From Xestospongia bergquistia (taxonomy: Eukaryota > Porifera > Demospongiae > Haplosclerida > Petrosiidae): a DNA stretch of 64,000 bases. This document shows positions 1 to 12,265 of this stretch, piece after piece. The stretch lies in assembly GCA_963965975.1 (NCBI GenBank), contig OZ014414.1, positions 2,331,501-2,395,500 of the forward strand, written 5' to 3'. Each line of letters opens with the position of its first letter. The first letter of the stretch is position 1. The translations under genes and the position numbers were made by a program. The notes under the pieces are model-generated. The model had not been told where the DNA came from, made no database searches, and saw nothing but the letters and a program-made list of their open reading frames with translations.

Positions 1-2160
1 ATCAAGGTCATGTAGGATACAGTAGGAAATTCATGCCTGAAGTTACTTCTTTCATCATGTCACTATAAATTAGATCATCTCTTAGCTATAAGGTGATAAG
101 TGAACATGTTTGCAGCAACTTTTTCAGTGATGGTTTTTACAAATCATCTAAACCTGAGTAATGTTCTGTAAGAATATCCTGTATGATTTTTCTAACTTCT
201 CTATCTTTATCACAAGTAATTTCAGGATCTCTTGAATGACCAGAACTTTTAATTTTAGCTGAAAAAAGAATGTCAATACTTTTATATAATATTCAATTCC
301 TATACTTACATAGAGTATGTTTAGTTTTTGGTCTTAAAGTTAAATTGATGAAAATCTCAACACATTGTTTTATACCTAATATTGGAACTTTGTAATGGAG
401 TCTTTTTGCTGTGTCAGTTCCCTCATTTGCATATACATCTATCAAACATGATGGTGGCTCAATACGTTTGTGACTTCCAAACTTTTCAAATTATGCATTA
501 GCTAGACAAGAAATTAAAAAATTGCTAGAAACACAGCGTTAGGTAATATTAATTATAATGTATTTTAATATATACGCAAAAACAGCTGTTTTACCATTGA
601 GTCATGATCATGTATGCACAGTAGCCAATATAGATAGTATATCTTACCTCAAGACGTTGTATATGAGGCAAAATTTCCCAACCTTGAGGAATTTCATGAT
701 GATACATCATAATGTCAAATTCAACTGATTGTGCATGTGATTGAAGTATTGAATGAAAACTTTGACCTTCCTTAGCACGAGGACGAAAATCTTTCATATA
801 CTGAAGTAAGAGTATTTATTTTACAAACAATATGATATTATTGCCTGCTAAAGTGCTTTGGTAGTTTTCACAACTGTAAGCATATAACTTGCCATTCTAA
901 CATAGCTTTTTCTTTATAATAGACTTTAAAAAAAAGAGATCATCCCCTTCAGTTAATTTAGCTGCAGCTTGATTGTTCTCTCTTTTCTCAATTCCATTTC
1001 TTTCTTCTTTTTCAGCTTCTACTTGCTTTTTGTTTTTTTTCTTTTTCCCGGCCCTTCCTTGTTCTTCTACTTGCTGATCTCTTTCTCTTTCTTCTACTAC
1101 GTCACCTTATATAGATTAATGTAAGCTTTACTTTGAATAAAACTATACCTTCTTCTTCATACAAGTATGTTGTAGAATTGTTCATCTTCTGGCTCAATTC
1201 TATAGAAATATTATGTATGCATATGGTGTTACATAATATTATGATAAAAGACTTATTAAAGTGAGTGTGTTCACAAATTAAAGTGCCAAAAGTGACATTC
1301 CTATGCACATGTGACTATTATATTGTGTTTATATACTTAATAACCTTTTAACCTTAGTTTTAACATGTCTATCTTTTTGTCCCTATCTCTCAGTTTTGAT
1401 ACTAATTCCTTCTCAGTTTCTAAGAATATAACTTAATATAAAGCAATCTACTGTTTTCATGACTTACCTTCTTTTTTCTTGACAATTTCTTGACTGTTCT
1501 ATTTGTGCATCCATTGCTTCATTTCTTTTTATATTTGCTTCTAACAATTCAATCTGAAGTATATTGTAAATTTATTAGGTTCTAACGTAAGTTCTTATAC
1601 TCTTACATATGGTTTATGAGCATACATACTGTCATAAGGGTTCTCTCTTTTATACTAAGTCTTTCTTTATAATTGCTTGTATCATTTGGTATTTCTGAGA
1701 CATTTTCATTGATTTTACAATCATTTTCATCTTCCTCAGATACTACATCATATTTTTCCAAATACTGCATTGAAGGAGATAAGTGTCGCTCTTGCCTGTC
1801 AGTAGAAGTACAAATAGTAAATGTTACATAGTCATCACCTGATGGTTGATGTGAATTTAAAAGTTGTTTTGATGAAGAATAATTTCCAGTTGTTGACAAA
1901 CAAGGAAGGCTACATGCACTTTTATTTGGGCTCATTGGTGAACCTAATATGCTACTGGTTTGTGATGGAATGGGTGTAATCTTTGAAAAAACAGACAAGG
2001 AATTAGGTGAATTTCTACATTTATACAGAGCATTGACAGAACATGTTTGGGTTTCAGATAATTATGCAAACTGATATCAGTCAGTGTAATTAGGCTATTA
2101 ATATTAACTGTTCTAAACTTTCTTACTGCACTACTTTTATTTTGACAGCATTTTACCAAA
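1..2160 (-). pseudogene. Copy A of the GWEI/coiled-coil family, decayed and running off the window edge
   Basis: This minus-strand stretch repeats, in the same order, the exons of the intact copy at 2615-5688. A Ser/Pro-rich block at 1603-1998 has SILGSPMSPNKS and SLPCLSTTGNYSSSK, matching SILGSPPLSPNES and SLPCLPTSEKYSSSK in the intact copy. Lys/Glu-rich coiled-coil and acidic stretches lie near 950-1110. A GWEI exon at 591-797 has EIPQGWEILP. An exon near 320-480 has EPPSCLIDVYANE, and a C-terminal helical exon lies below 270 (VRKIIQDILTEHYSGLDDL). The C-terminal exon contains an in-frame stop right after that motif plus a frame change, and no counterpart of exon 1 is visible at 2160-2600. 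I therefore call it a pseudogene, though alternative splicing or a 3' end outside the window cannot be excluded. Confidence 0.6.
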
Positions 2161-2614
2161 AAGGCATATTGTTATATTAGTACAAATACTTATAGAATGT
2201 TTATCCTTATTCCTACATGTTATAGTAATGTCTATATCATAGCTACAAAATAACGTTATTAATTGTTGCAAAAACTATATTAAAAGAAAACGTCTGTGTA
2301 TAAAAACTAATAGTTTATTTGTTTAATTTTCTTATTAAATAGACTGTTATAACACTAATGCTATAGACAGGAGTAAGACACTTTCCTTAACCACTATTCC
2401 CACTACTATCACTTAAGCAATGCTAATAAGGTTTGTGCACTAGTAAACAAGAACAACTTTCGATTTAGTGGTTTCATGTAGTACCACATTGACACACCCA
2501 GAGATGTTGGATAACACACCACATCCAAGCTAAGGAGGTTCATAAAACGCACATAAGATCCCAAATATTATCATTTATATAAATAAACATGATACAAATT
2601 GATATTATTGCTTT

Positions 2615-5600
2615 TTATAAAATATCAAACTTTATATTTAGATCCATTTTTTCTTTAATGTTTGAAGTCCATTTTTCAGCTATACAATTAGCCGCTCGTT
2701 TGTGCAGTTTCCCTTGTTTTGCTAAACTCTGCAAAAACTGTACACAGTGTTCCACCAATTCCTGACCATTGTCTATTAAGTCCATGACTGCCTCAAATTC
2801 GCTCATCATATCATTAAAATTTCCTGCATTTTTAGTTGTTTCAGATATCAGATCATGACAATGCATTTCTGTAGCAAATGATTCCAGAGATATTTTCAGC
2901 AACTTTGCCAAAGCAGGATAGTTCTCTTTAAGAACATTCTGTAAAATTCTCCTAACTCTTTTAACTTTTTCTCCAACAATCAAATGATCTTTGCAGGAAG
3001 CAGTACTTTCAACTTTTGCTGTAATATATATATATAAATTATACATGTTAGAACTTTATATAAGATTTTCTCTCACCTGTATCATATCTTGGTCTTGAAG
3101 ATAAATTGATACAAATATCAACAGACTGTTCCGCTCCTAACAATGGAATTTTATAATGAAGTCTTTTTTCTGTTGTGTCAGGTTTTTCTTCTGCATACAC
3201 ATCCACCAAACACGATGGAGGCTCTGAATAATTGCCACTTCCAAATGATATAATAGAGGCATGCTTCACCTAGACAAGAGATTTAGTTAAAAGCATCTAT
3301 CGGTAGTTGCACATGTTAAAATATGCGAACATAAAAAGACAAGTTTACTTCATAAAACAAGTTTCAAGGACCAAATGTTTTAATTTACAATATATATAAT
3401 ATATATTTAGTACCTTTAGAGGAAGCCTCCGAGGCTTAATTTCCCAACCATGAGGAGTTTCATCACAATACTTTTGAACATCAAACTCAACGTCACTCTG
3501 TGATTTTAAAATTATGTCAATAATCTGATCTTCCTTCAATTCAGGACGATACTTATTAATATACTACAATAAAATTAGTATGTGCACATAATTATATTAT
3601 AAAATAATACCAGCTGAAGTGCATCAAGATCTTTCACAACTGTAAACATGAATTGCCATTGTAACGTAGCTGTTTTCTCAGAGTAGACTTTGCAAAAACA
3701 AAGATCAGCCTCTTCAAAAATAAGTTAATTACATCAAGTCATTTAGTATTTACCACTTTTTGATGAACTATGTTTGACTTCATCATCATCTTGTCCTTCT
3801 ACTTGCTTGTCATTACTTTCCCTCTCTTCCTCTTCTAGTTCACTTCCTATATTTTAATCTAAAGTATACCTTGTGCATAAACTCAATTCTATGGAACTAT
3901 TAAGTCTGATTTAGTATGAATATGAAGAGGCATATCTTAAAAGTCTTATTTAAGTGAAGCGAAGGTGAAAGATATTTACTAAGTACTTGTCACTATACTA
4001 TATTGTACCCTACTCATTAACCTTTTAAGCTCAGCTTTAATTTCTCTATCTCTTTGTCTTTTTCCCTTATTTCTGACAATAACTCTTTTTCGTTTTCTAA
4101 GTATATAACTTAATATAAAGCATTACACTGCTATTAATACCATACCTTCCTTTCTCATAAGAAGATCTGTCAACTGTTCTATCTTAGCAAGCATCTCACT
4201 GTTTCTTTTAGTATTTGCATCTATCAATTCAAGCTAAGACGTATTATGAATTGTTTAGACTCTAATATAAGTTCGTTTACACTTACATCTGCTTCATCAG
4301 CAGGTATACTGTAATAAGGATCTTCAAACTGACTTTCATCAGACACTTTTTTTATATATGTTGTCTGATATGGAGTAATAGTTGGAGGACTAGAAGAGTA
4401 GAGATTGTTAGAAGAGTAAGTATTTTGCTCTTGAAGAGAAATGTGTTGATCATCAATTATGTCATAGTATCCAGTAGTTTCAAAATTAGTGTCATCTAAA
4501 TGTTCTAGTATAAAAGCATTACAAATAACAATAATAATTGTAATGTACTCACCAGATGTTTCTATATCATCATTGTTTGTGTCACTTTGTATTTCTGAGG
4601 CATTAAATACTATATCATTTTTTTCAAAGTGTTCCATTGAAGGTGATACATGTACCTGCTGCCTCTCAATAGCGTTACTACTAGTAACAGTCGCATAGCC
4701 ATCAAGTGAAAGCTGAGATGTATTCAAAATTCGCTTTGATGAAGAATATTTTTCACTTGTTGGTAAGCAAGGAAGACTACGTATACTTTCATTCGGGCTT
4801 AGTGGTGGTGACCCTAATATGCTAGTGGGTGATGATGGAGTAGGTGAAAACTTTGGATTAACAGGTGAGGAATTAGGTACACTTGTGCCATCATACAGAG
4901 TATTAACAGAAGTTGTCTGCTCATCAGATAGACAAGATTTGTTTTTCACAAGTGAATTTGATGACTTTGTTCTTCTCCTTTGAATAAAAAAATTACATGA
5001 TTAGGTGTTGCTAACATTTAACAAAAATATTGGCTACAATTTAATCTTACTTGTTTTAATTAGCTATTGGCAAATTCCTCAAAATACTATCACATATACT
5101 GTAAATATAATTGAACTTGTAATTCTAATGTATATTATTTATTCTTACAAAGAAACAAAGTCAAAGTTCTACAATCCTAAAAGGATATGTGGAAGGAGAC
5201 TATAGGAGAAAATTGATCTACAAACAATTACTCTAGTTTATTGTTTATATAAATACATATTTTAAAAAATTAAACTGCATACCAAACATATTATTATCCA
5301 AAGTAGGATAAGAAATGTTAATTATGTGACAAATACATTAACTACCTTCCTATTCCTATTTACATGCTCACCCTGAGTCAGCAGGATACCCAAGAATGGT
5401 TTTATCCAAGTTTCTCGTATGTTGCTGATCTATGTTTTGAATTTTATGATGTGGATGTGTTTCTCCAACTTCATCAACTTTGATGTCCTTTAAATACTGA
5501 CAAAACACTTTATGTGCTTTCTCTATGCCAATAACCTTTATAAGTTTGGCACAGTCTGCATTTTCTCGTAAACGAGGCCAAAGTTCACTCCAATTTGCGG

Positions 5601-5688
5601 AACACTGCTGAACGTTACTTTTTATAATGCTTTTGAAATTTTCAATGGCAGACATTTCGTTTTTTTCATCTTTACCAAGAGAAACCAT
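2615..5688 (-). CDS. Ten-exon gene of unknown function: helical ends, Ser/Pro-rich linker, coiled coil, GWEI region
   Basis: Exons (high to low): 5372-5688, 4553-4977, 4287-4504, 4146-4233, 4022-4096, 3754-3846, 3611-3711, 3414-3563, 3077-3269, 2615-3018. All junctions are GT/AG and all phases agree, giving 2064 nt and 687 residues. Residues 1-75 are helical (FKSIIKSNVQQ, WSELWPRL) and could be a CARD/death-like fold. Residues 105-320 are Ser/Thr/Pro-rich. Residues 320-375 form a coiled coil (LELIDANTKRNSEMLAKIEQ, EKDKEIEKLKL), followed by an acidic stretch. Residues 406-555 hold the family core (KTATLQWQFMF, PHGWEIKPRRLPLK, EPPSCLVDVYAEE, KRLHYKIPLLG). The last 130 residues are helical (YPALAKLLKISLESFA, ELVEHCVQFLQSL). 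The ATG at 5688 is the first in its exon. The intron at 4505-4552 is only 48 nt. I recognise no named family; a cytoplasmic adaptor is inference. Confidence 0.72.
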
Positions 5689-5689
5689 G

Positions 5690-7560
5690 ACTTCCGAATA
5701 ACTAGTATGAACTTATTTTCGTATTGTTGTAAGAAATATCAGGCGACGTACCCAACTTACAAAAATGCTATTCCTCTAGTTTTTCTTGGAGAGAAATAGT
5801 CTGGCAGCGTACTCGTCTACTTTAGGTGTAAAATCTTGAATAGAACTGGACCAATTGTTTGACTTGACTGCCTGAATTGACCTAGCTTTCAAAATTATTT
5901 TGCTGAGTTTTCAAATAACTTGCAATAGACGGCTGATCTTTGACGAGGGCATGCTCTATGACGTAGTAGAGCGAAACGCGTCTATGATATATACAGTTGA
6001 TCCTCGTGTAGATCTGCCAAATTGCCATGATATTTAAAACTTGCCATACAAGATAACTTTCTTTATTGTTTTATCATGCAAACTGGTTTGTGATTAATTC
6101 AACGAACAGAGTAATATCCTATAGTGTTCAATACAAAGTAACCAACTAATTGACTGTCACAATATGGTATTAAGAATTTCAGTCGCATTACATCTGTCTA
6201 TAATTTAAAATTCTGCTTAAAATTATTGATAATAGCCTTGACAAAAAGCAAGTCTGAAAATTTGCCATATTTAACTGAGCTATAGCGCTAGTGGTTGTCA
6301 TTGGCAATCCAAAATTCCGCTATAGGGTCCTGCAAATGTTTTATACTAATATATATATAATTATTATTATATCTGCATATATATCCCATTCAAATAGCTA
6401 TATGCGAGGGTTGTCACTGTCCATGCATACCATGCATGCACTTGTCCTTTTATAGTATTAATTATATAAACTACACAACTGTAAGTGCCACTCTGCAAAT
6501 TCTTTAACAATGCATTATGAGTTATTCAATGTCAGCAGTATTCATGTCGCAAAGTAAATTGATCTGTTTTGTGGACTAATTATTATATATAGAATATTAA
6601 TAATTAGTCCACAAATAGTTCAATTTACTTTGTAACATGAATACTGCTGACATTGAATAACTCATAATGCATCATTAAGCAGCTGTGTAGTAAAATGTCA
6701 GAGCTATGACGTTTAAACATAAGCGACCTTGAAGTGATTGTAATCTGTTTTAACAGTGCATTCTTGCTGTGTTCTTGCTATGTTCTAGCACCTTACTTAC
6801 TTTACTTTACTTTAGTCTATATTTGTCTTGCTTCTAGCTGTATCAATTGAGTGTCTTTATTTCAACATAATTCATGTTTTTATATCAAAATGTATAAATA
6901 AACTAACAGAGTTAATTACACTGAAAAGACCGAGCACTTTACTTAACTTTAAACATAAAATTTCACAGAAATTATTGTTTTTGATACTACTATAATTATA
7001 TATATATATATATAACAAAAGTATTCAGGTAATCAAATAATAAACTAATATAATGAATGAAAAGTCCTTTCTTGCATGATTTTTAACCCTTGAGTTGACG
7101 AGAGTTAATTGGGTGCGTTGTAGGGAAACGTATTTTGAAAGTGCTCTATCTCGCGACAACAACATCGCTACAGCCAAATTTAGGCAGAAAGGCGCCAAAT
7201 TAGGCGTAGTTTAGTCACTATTCTGGGAATTTTTGTTAAAATATTTCTTTCTGCTAATATGGCAAGTTCTATTTACCTTGACAGCTTTATTTATCAGCAA
7301 CTATATAGCAGTAAGTAGATACATCAGACATACCTATTGCCTGATACAGTAAATGGACATTTAAGCTTCGGCAAAGCCACATCCATTATTGTGAAACAGA
7401 TACCACGCTTGTAGGTTTGTCCTTTAGAAAATGTTTTTTTGCACATGTATAATTATAATAATTAATTGCTATATATGTCATAACAACATAATAACTGTTA
7501 GAAACTGTCTATCTAATAATCCTTTGATAAAACTTTGTTTGATAATATCATTGTAATGTT
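5690..7560. other. Upstream flank of the intact gene; left arm of a segmental duplication
   Basis: No gene is supported here. The stretch is paralogous to 9110-13135. Shared landmarks in the same order include the 'catgctctatgacgtagta' block (5950 and 9340), the CATGCATACCATGCATG block (6425 and 9815), a foldback element (6512 and 9907), a (TA)n run (about 6985 and 12484), the 'gggtgcgttgtaggg' block (7110 and 12611) and the 'tgcctgat.cagtaa' block (7337 and 12959). The right arm is longer because it contains the tandem array at 10327-12265. Confidence 0.65.
6512..6670. repeat. Foldback (long inverted-repeat) element
   Basis: Bases 6512-6584 (gcattatgagttattcaatg...) are nearly the reverse complement of 6599-6670 (...cattgaataactcataatgc). 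The arms are about 72 bp with few mismatches around a ~14-base AT-rich centre. No coding capacity is visible. This is the shape of a MITE or other foldback element. Its right arm is recognisably part of the ~323-bp repeat unit at 10327-12265. Confidence 0.75.
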
Positions 7561-7576
7561 CAAAATTAAAATTAAT

Positions 7577-9070
7577 TTAAATTAAATTAAAATTTTCAAA
7601 ATTAGTGTCATCTAAATGATCTAGTATAAAAGCATTACAAATAACCATAATAATTGTAATGTACTCACCAGATGTTGTTTCTATATCATCATTGCTTGTA
7701 TCACTTTGTATTTCTGAGTCCTCAAATACTATATCACTTTTTTCAAAGTGTTCCATTGAAGGTGATACATGTACCTGCTGCCTTTCAATAGCGTTACTAC
7801 TAGTGACAGTTGCATAGCCATCAAGTGAAAGTTGAGATGTATACAAAATTTTCTTTGATGAAGAATATTTTCCACTTGTTGGTAAACAAGGAAGACAACG
7901 TATACTTTTCATTTGGGCTTAGTGGTGGTGAACCTAGTATGCTAGAGTAGGTGGAATCTTTGGATTAACAGGTGAGGAATTAGTTGCACTTGTATCATCA
8001 TACAGAGTATTAAAAGAAGTTGTTTGTGCATCAGATAGACAGGATTTACTTTTCACATGTGAATATGATGACTTTGTTATTCTGTTTAAAAAGAAAAAAT
8101 TACACTGTTAACATCATCTGACATTTAAGAAAAATGACTGGCTACAATTTAATTTTATTTGGTTATTGGCGAATTCCTCAAAAAATACTATTATAAATAT
8201 GATTGAACCTAATATGCTAGTGGGTGGTGATGGAGTAGGTGGAAATATTGGATTAACATGCAATGAATTAAGTGTACTTGTGCCATTATACAGAGTATCA
8301 TCAGAAGTTGTTTGCTCATCAGATAGACAAGATTTGATTTTTATAGATGAATAAGATGAGTTCATTCTTCTGTTTTGAATAAAAAATTTACATAATTAGG
8401 GATTGCTGACATTTAACAAAAATCACTGGCTACAATTTAATTTTATCTGTTTTAATTAGTTATTGGCAAATTCCTCAAAATTTACTATAACATAATTATA
8501 CTATAAATATAATTAAACTCTAGTTGTTTTGTATTCTAATATATATTATTTATTCTTACAGAGAGAAACAAAGTCAAAGTTCAACACTCCTAAAAGGATT
8601 TTTGGAAGGAGACTATAGAAGAGAATTGATCTACAAACAATCACTCTAGTTTATTGTTTATATAAATACATATTTTAAAGCTGCATACCAAACATATAAT
8701 TATCCAAAGTAGATGTTAGAACTACATCAGCTTCCTTCCTATTCTAATATCTACATGCTCACCCTGAATCAGCAGAATGCCCTTAAATTGTTGTATTCAA
8801 CTTTCTCATATGTTGCTGATCAAACTTTCGAATTTTATGATGTTGATGTGTTTCTCCTAGCTTTAATGTCCTTTAAAAACTGACAAAACACTTTATGTGC
8901 TTTCTCTATGCCAATAACCTTTATAAGTTGGGTACAGTCTGGTTTTTCTCGTAAAGAGGCCAAAGTTCACTCCAATTTGTGGAAAACTGCTGAACATTAC
9001 TTTTTATTATACGATTGAAAGTTTCTATAGCAATTATTTCATTTCTTTCATCTTTACCATGAGAAACCAT
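7577..9070 (-). pseudogene. Copy C: 5'-half fragment of the GWEI/coiled-coil gene
   Basis: This matches only the region 4481-5690 of the intact copy, on the same strand. The first exon (ATG at 9068-9070; MVSHGKDERNEIIAIETFN) aligns with MVSLGKDEKNEMSAIENFK but loses frame after WSELWPL through a one-base loss. The Ser/Pro-rich exon is present twice in part (7577-8050 and 8200-8365), so there is a further internal rearrangement. The short intron with its 'actcacc' donor is also conserved near 7665. Homology stops at about 7590 in an AT-rich 'aattaaattaaa' junction. The exons for the coiled coil, GWEI and C-terminal regions are missing. It is a truncated, frameshifted by-product of segmental duplication. 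Confidence 0.68.
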
Positions 9071-9906
9071 GACTTCCAATTAACTAGTATGAACTTAATG
9101 TCCTATAAGAAATATCAGGCTTGTAATTACTTGAAAAAATGTTATTCCCTTAGTTCTTCTTTGAGAGAAATAGTCTGGTAGCTACTCGTCTGCTTTAGTT
9201 GTGAATAGGACTGGATAAAATGTTTGATTGGACTGGCTGAATTGACCTAGCTTTCAAAATAATTTTGCTGAATTTCGAATAACTTGTGATTGACTGGCTG
9301 CAAGAATAGCACATTTTGTTCGATCTTTTGACGTGCGGCATGCTCTATGACGTAGTAGAGCGAAAGTTATTTGATATTTACTCGTGTAGATCTATCTGCC
9401 AATTTGCTATGATATTTAATACTTACTATACAAGTTAACTTTCTATATTAGTTCGTCAAACAAACTTCTAGTTTGTGATCCATTCAATAAAAAGAGTATG
9501 TCTACATTTCAATATAAATGAACTAAGTATTTGACTGTCACAATATGATACTGTTTTAAGAATTTTGAGTCACATTACATCTGTCTATCATATAAAATTC
9601 TTCTTAAAAGTATTGATAATAGCCTTGAAAAAGCAAGCCTGAAGATTTGCTATATTAAACTGTGCTAGCACTAATGGCTGCATTAGCCATACAAAATTCC
9701 GTTATAGGGTCCAGCAAAATGTTATATTCTGCAGAAAATAATGCATATATAATATTATATTGACATAAGTATGTACCATTCAAATAACTATATGCGAGGG
9801 CTGTCACGATCCACGCATACCATGCATGTGGTTGTCCTTTTATAGTGTTAGTTTAATGAAGTGAATAAACTACACAATTGCTTAAGTGTCAGTCGACATA
9901 TATTGT

Positions 9907-10037
9907 GCATTATGAGTTATTCATTGTCAGCAGTATTCATGTTGCAAAGTAAAGTGATCTGTTTTGTTGTTAATTGTTATATAATTAGTCCACAAAACAG
10001 TTTGATTTCCTTTGTAACATGAATACTGGTGACATTA
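9907..10037. repeat. Diverged copy of the foldback element
   Basis: This starts gcattatgagttattcattg and ends with tttgtaacatgaatactggt, in the same arrangement as 6512-6670 but with more mismatches between the arms and a shorter centre. It sits just upstream of the ~323-bp tandem array that shares its right-arm sequence. Confidence 0.6.
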
Positions 10038-10326
10038 GTTGCATCTGTACTACGAGCCGTTAATGTGACAGAGCATATAGTATTATATGAGCATAAAATA
10101 ACTCAAAGAGCATTACAGAACTAAATACAACAACTAATACAGCACTCCAAGACTGACCAAAATTACAAAAACAGATCTAGAGCACTATATATCACAATTA
10201 ACAACGTTCATACTGACCACAAACTATAACAACATTGAATAACTTATAATTCGTCATTAAACAATATGCTGACTAGCACTTAGCAGTTGTGTTGTAAATC
10301 GTCAGAGCTATGACATTTAAACATAA

Positions 10327-12265
10327 GAGACCTTGATAATATTATATCTACATAAGTGTATACCATTCAAATAACTATATGGGAGGGCTGTCAGTGTCCA
10401 CGCATACCATCCACGCACTCTCCTTTTATAGTGTTAATTTAATAAAGTATATAAACTACACAATTGCAGTGTCAACATATTATTTTTAAATGATGCATTA
10501 TAATTAGTCCACAAAGCAGTTAAATTTACTTTAATTTGTAACATGCATGAATACTGCTAACATGGAATAACTTAAAATTCATCATTAAACAATATGCTGA
10601 CTGGCACTTAGCAGTTGTGTAGTCAATTGTCAGAGCTATGACGTTTAAACATAAGAGACCTTGATAATATTATATCTACATAAGTGTATACCATTCAAAT
10701 AACTATTATGGGAGGGCTGTCAGTGTCCACGCATACCAAGCATGCACTCTCCTTTTATAGTGTTAATTTAATAAAGTATATAAACTACACAATTGCAGTG
10801 TCAACATATTATTTTTAAATGATGCATTATAATTAGTCCACAAAGCAGTTAAATTTACTTTGTAACATGCATGAATACTGCTAACATGGAATAACTTAAA
10901 CTGCATCATTAAACAATATGCTGACTAGCACTTAGCATTTGTGTTGTAAATCGTCAGAGCTATGACATTTAAACATAAGAGACCTTGATAATATTATATC
11001 TGCATAAGTGTATACCATTCAAATAACTATATGGGAGGGCTGTCAGTGTCCACGCATACCAAGCATGCACTCTCCTTTTATAGCGTTAACTTAATAAAGT
11101 ATATAAACTACACAATTGCAGTGTCAACATATTATTTTTAAATGATGCATTATAATTAGTCCACAAAGCAGTTAAATTTACTTTGTAACATGCATGAATA
11201 CTGCTAACATGGAATAACTTAAAATGCATCATTAAACAATATGCTGACTGGCACTTAGCAGTTGTGTAGTCAATTGTCAGAGCTATGACGTTTAAACATA
11301 AGAGACCTTGATAATATTATATCTACATAAGTGTATACCATTCAAATAACTATTATGGGAGGGCTGTCAGTGTCCACGCATACCATGCATGCACTCTCCT
11401 TTTATAGTGTTAATTTAATAAAGTATATAAACTACACAATTGCTAGTGTCAGCATATTATTTTTAAATGATGCATTATAATTAGTCCACAAAGCAGTTAA
11501 ATTTACTTTGTAACATGAATACTGCTAACATGGAGTAATTTAAAATGCATCATTAAACAATATGCTGACTGGCACTTAGCAGTTGTGTAGTCAATCGTCA
11601 GAGCTATGACATTTAAACATAAGAGACCTTGATAATATTATATCTGCATAAGTGTATACCATTCAAATAACTATATGGGAGGGCTGTCAGTGTCCACGCA
11701 TACCAAGCATGCACTCTCCTTTTATAGTGTTAATTTAATAAAGTATATAAACTACACAATTGCAGTGTCAACATATTATTTTTAAATGATGCATTATAAT
11801 TAGTCCACAAAGCAGTTAAATTTACTTTGTAACATGCATGAATACTGCTAACATGGAATAACTTAAAATGCATCATTAAACAATATGCTGACTGGCACTT
11901 AGCAGTTGTGTAGTCAATAGTCATAGCTATGACGTTTAAACATAAGAGACCTTGATAATATTATATCTACATAAGTGTATACCATTCAAATAACTATTAT
12001 GGGAGGGCTGTCAGTGTCCACGCATACCAAGCATGCACTCTCCTTTTATAGTGTTAATTTAATAAAGTATATAACTACACAATTGCTAGTGTCAGCATAT
12101 TATTTTAAAATGATGCATTATAATTAGTCCACAAAGCAGTTAAATTTACTTTGTAACATGAATACTGCTAACATGGAGTAACTTAAAATGCATCATTAAA
12201 CAATATGCTGACTGGCACTTAGCAGTTGTGTTGTAAATCGTCAGAGCTATGACGTTTAAACATTA
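10327..12265. repeat. Tandem array, six units of about 323 bp, with dimeric higher-order structure
   Basis: The start motif 'gagaccttgataatat' recurs at 10327, 10655, 10979, 11302, 11623 and 11946, and the array closes with 'gagaccttgtagtg' at 12266, so units are 320-328 bp. Each unit contains 'aattagtccacaaagcag', 'tttactttgtaacatg', 'aatactgctaacatgga' and 'cagagctatgac'. From the second unit on, variants alternate: 'aactattatgggagg' with 'atctacataag' in units 2, 4 and 6, and 'aactatatgggagg' with 'atctgcataag' in units 3 and 5. The array is non-coding. Confidence 0.88.

Noticed and set aside
11730-11924. 64-codon minus-strand open frame in the satellite
   Set aside because: It lies inside one repeat unit and is broken in the neighbouring units.
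10327-12265. Regular direct repeats, considered as a CRISPR array
   Set aside because: Units are ~323 bp of continuous repeat without short unique spacers, in an intron-bearing animal genome.
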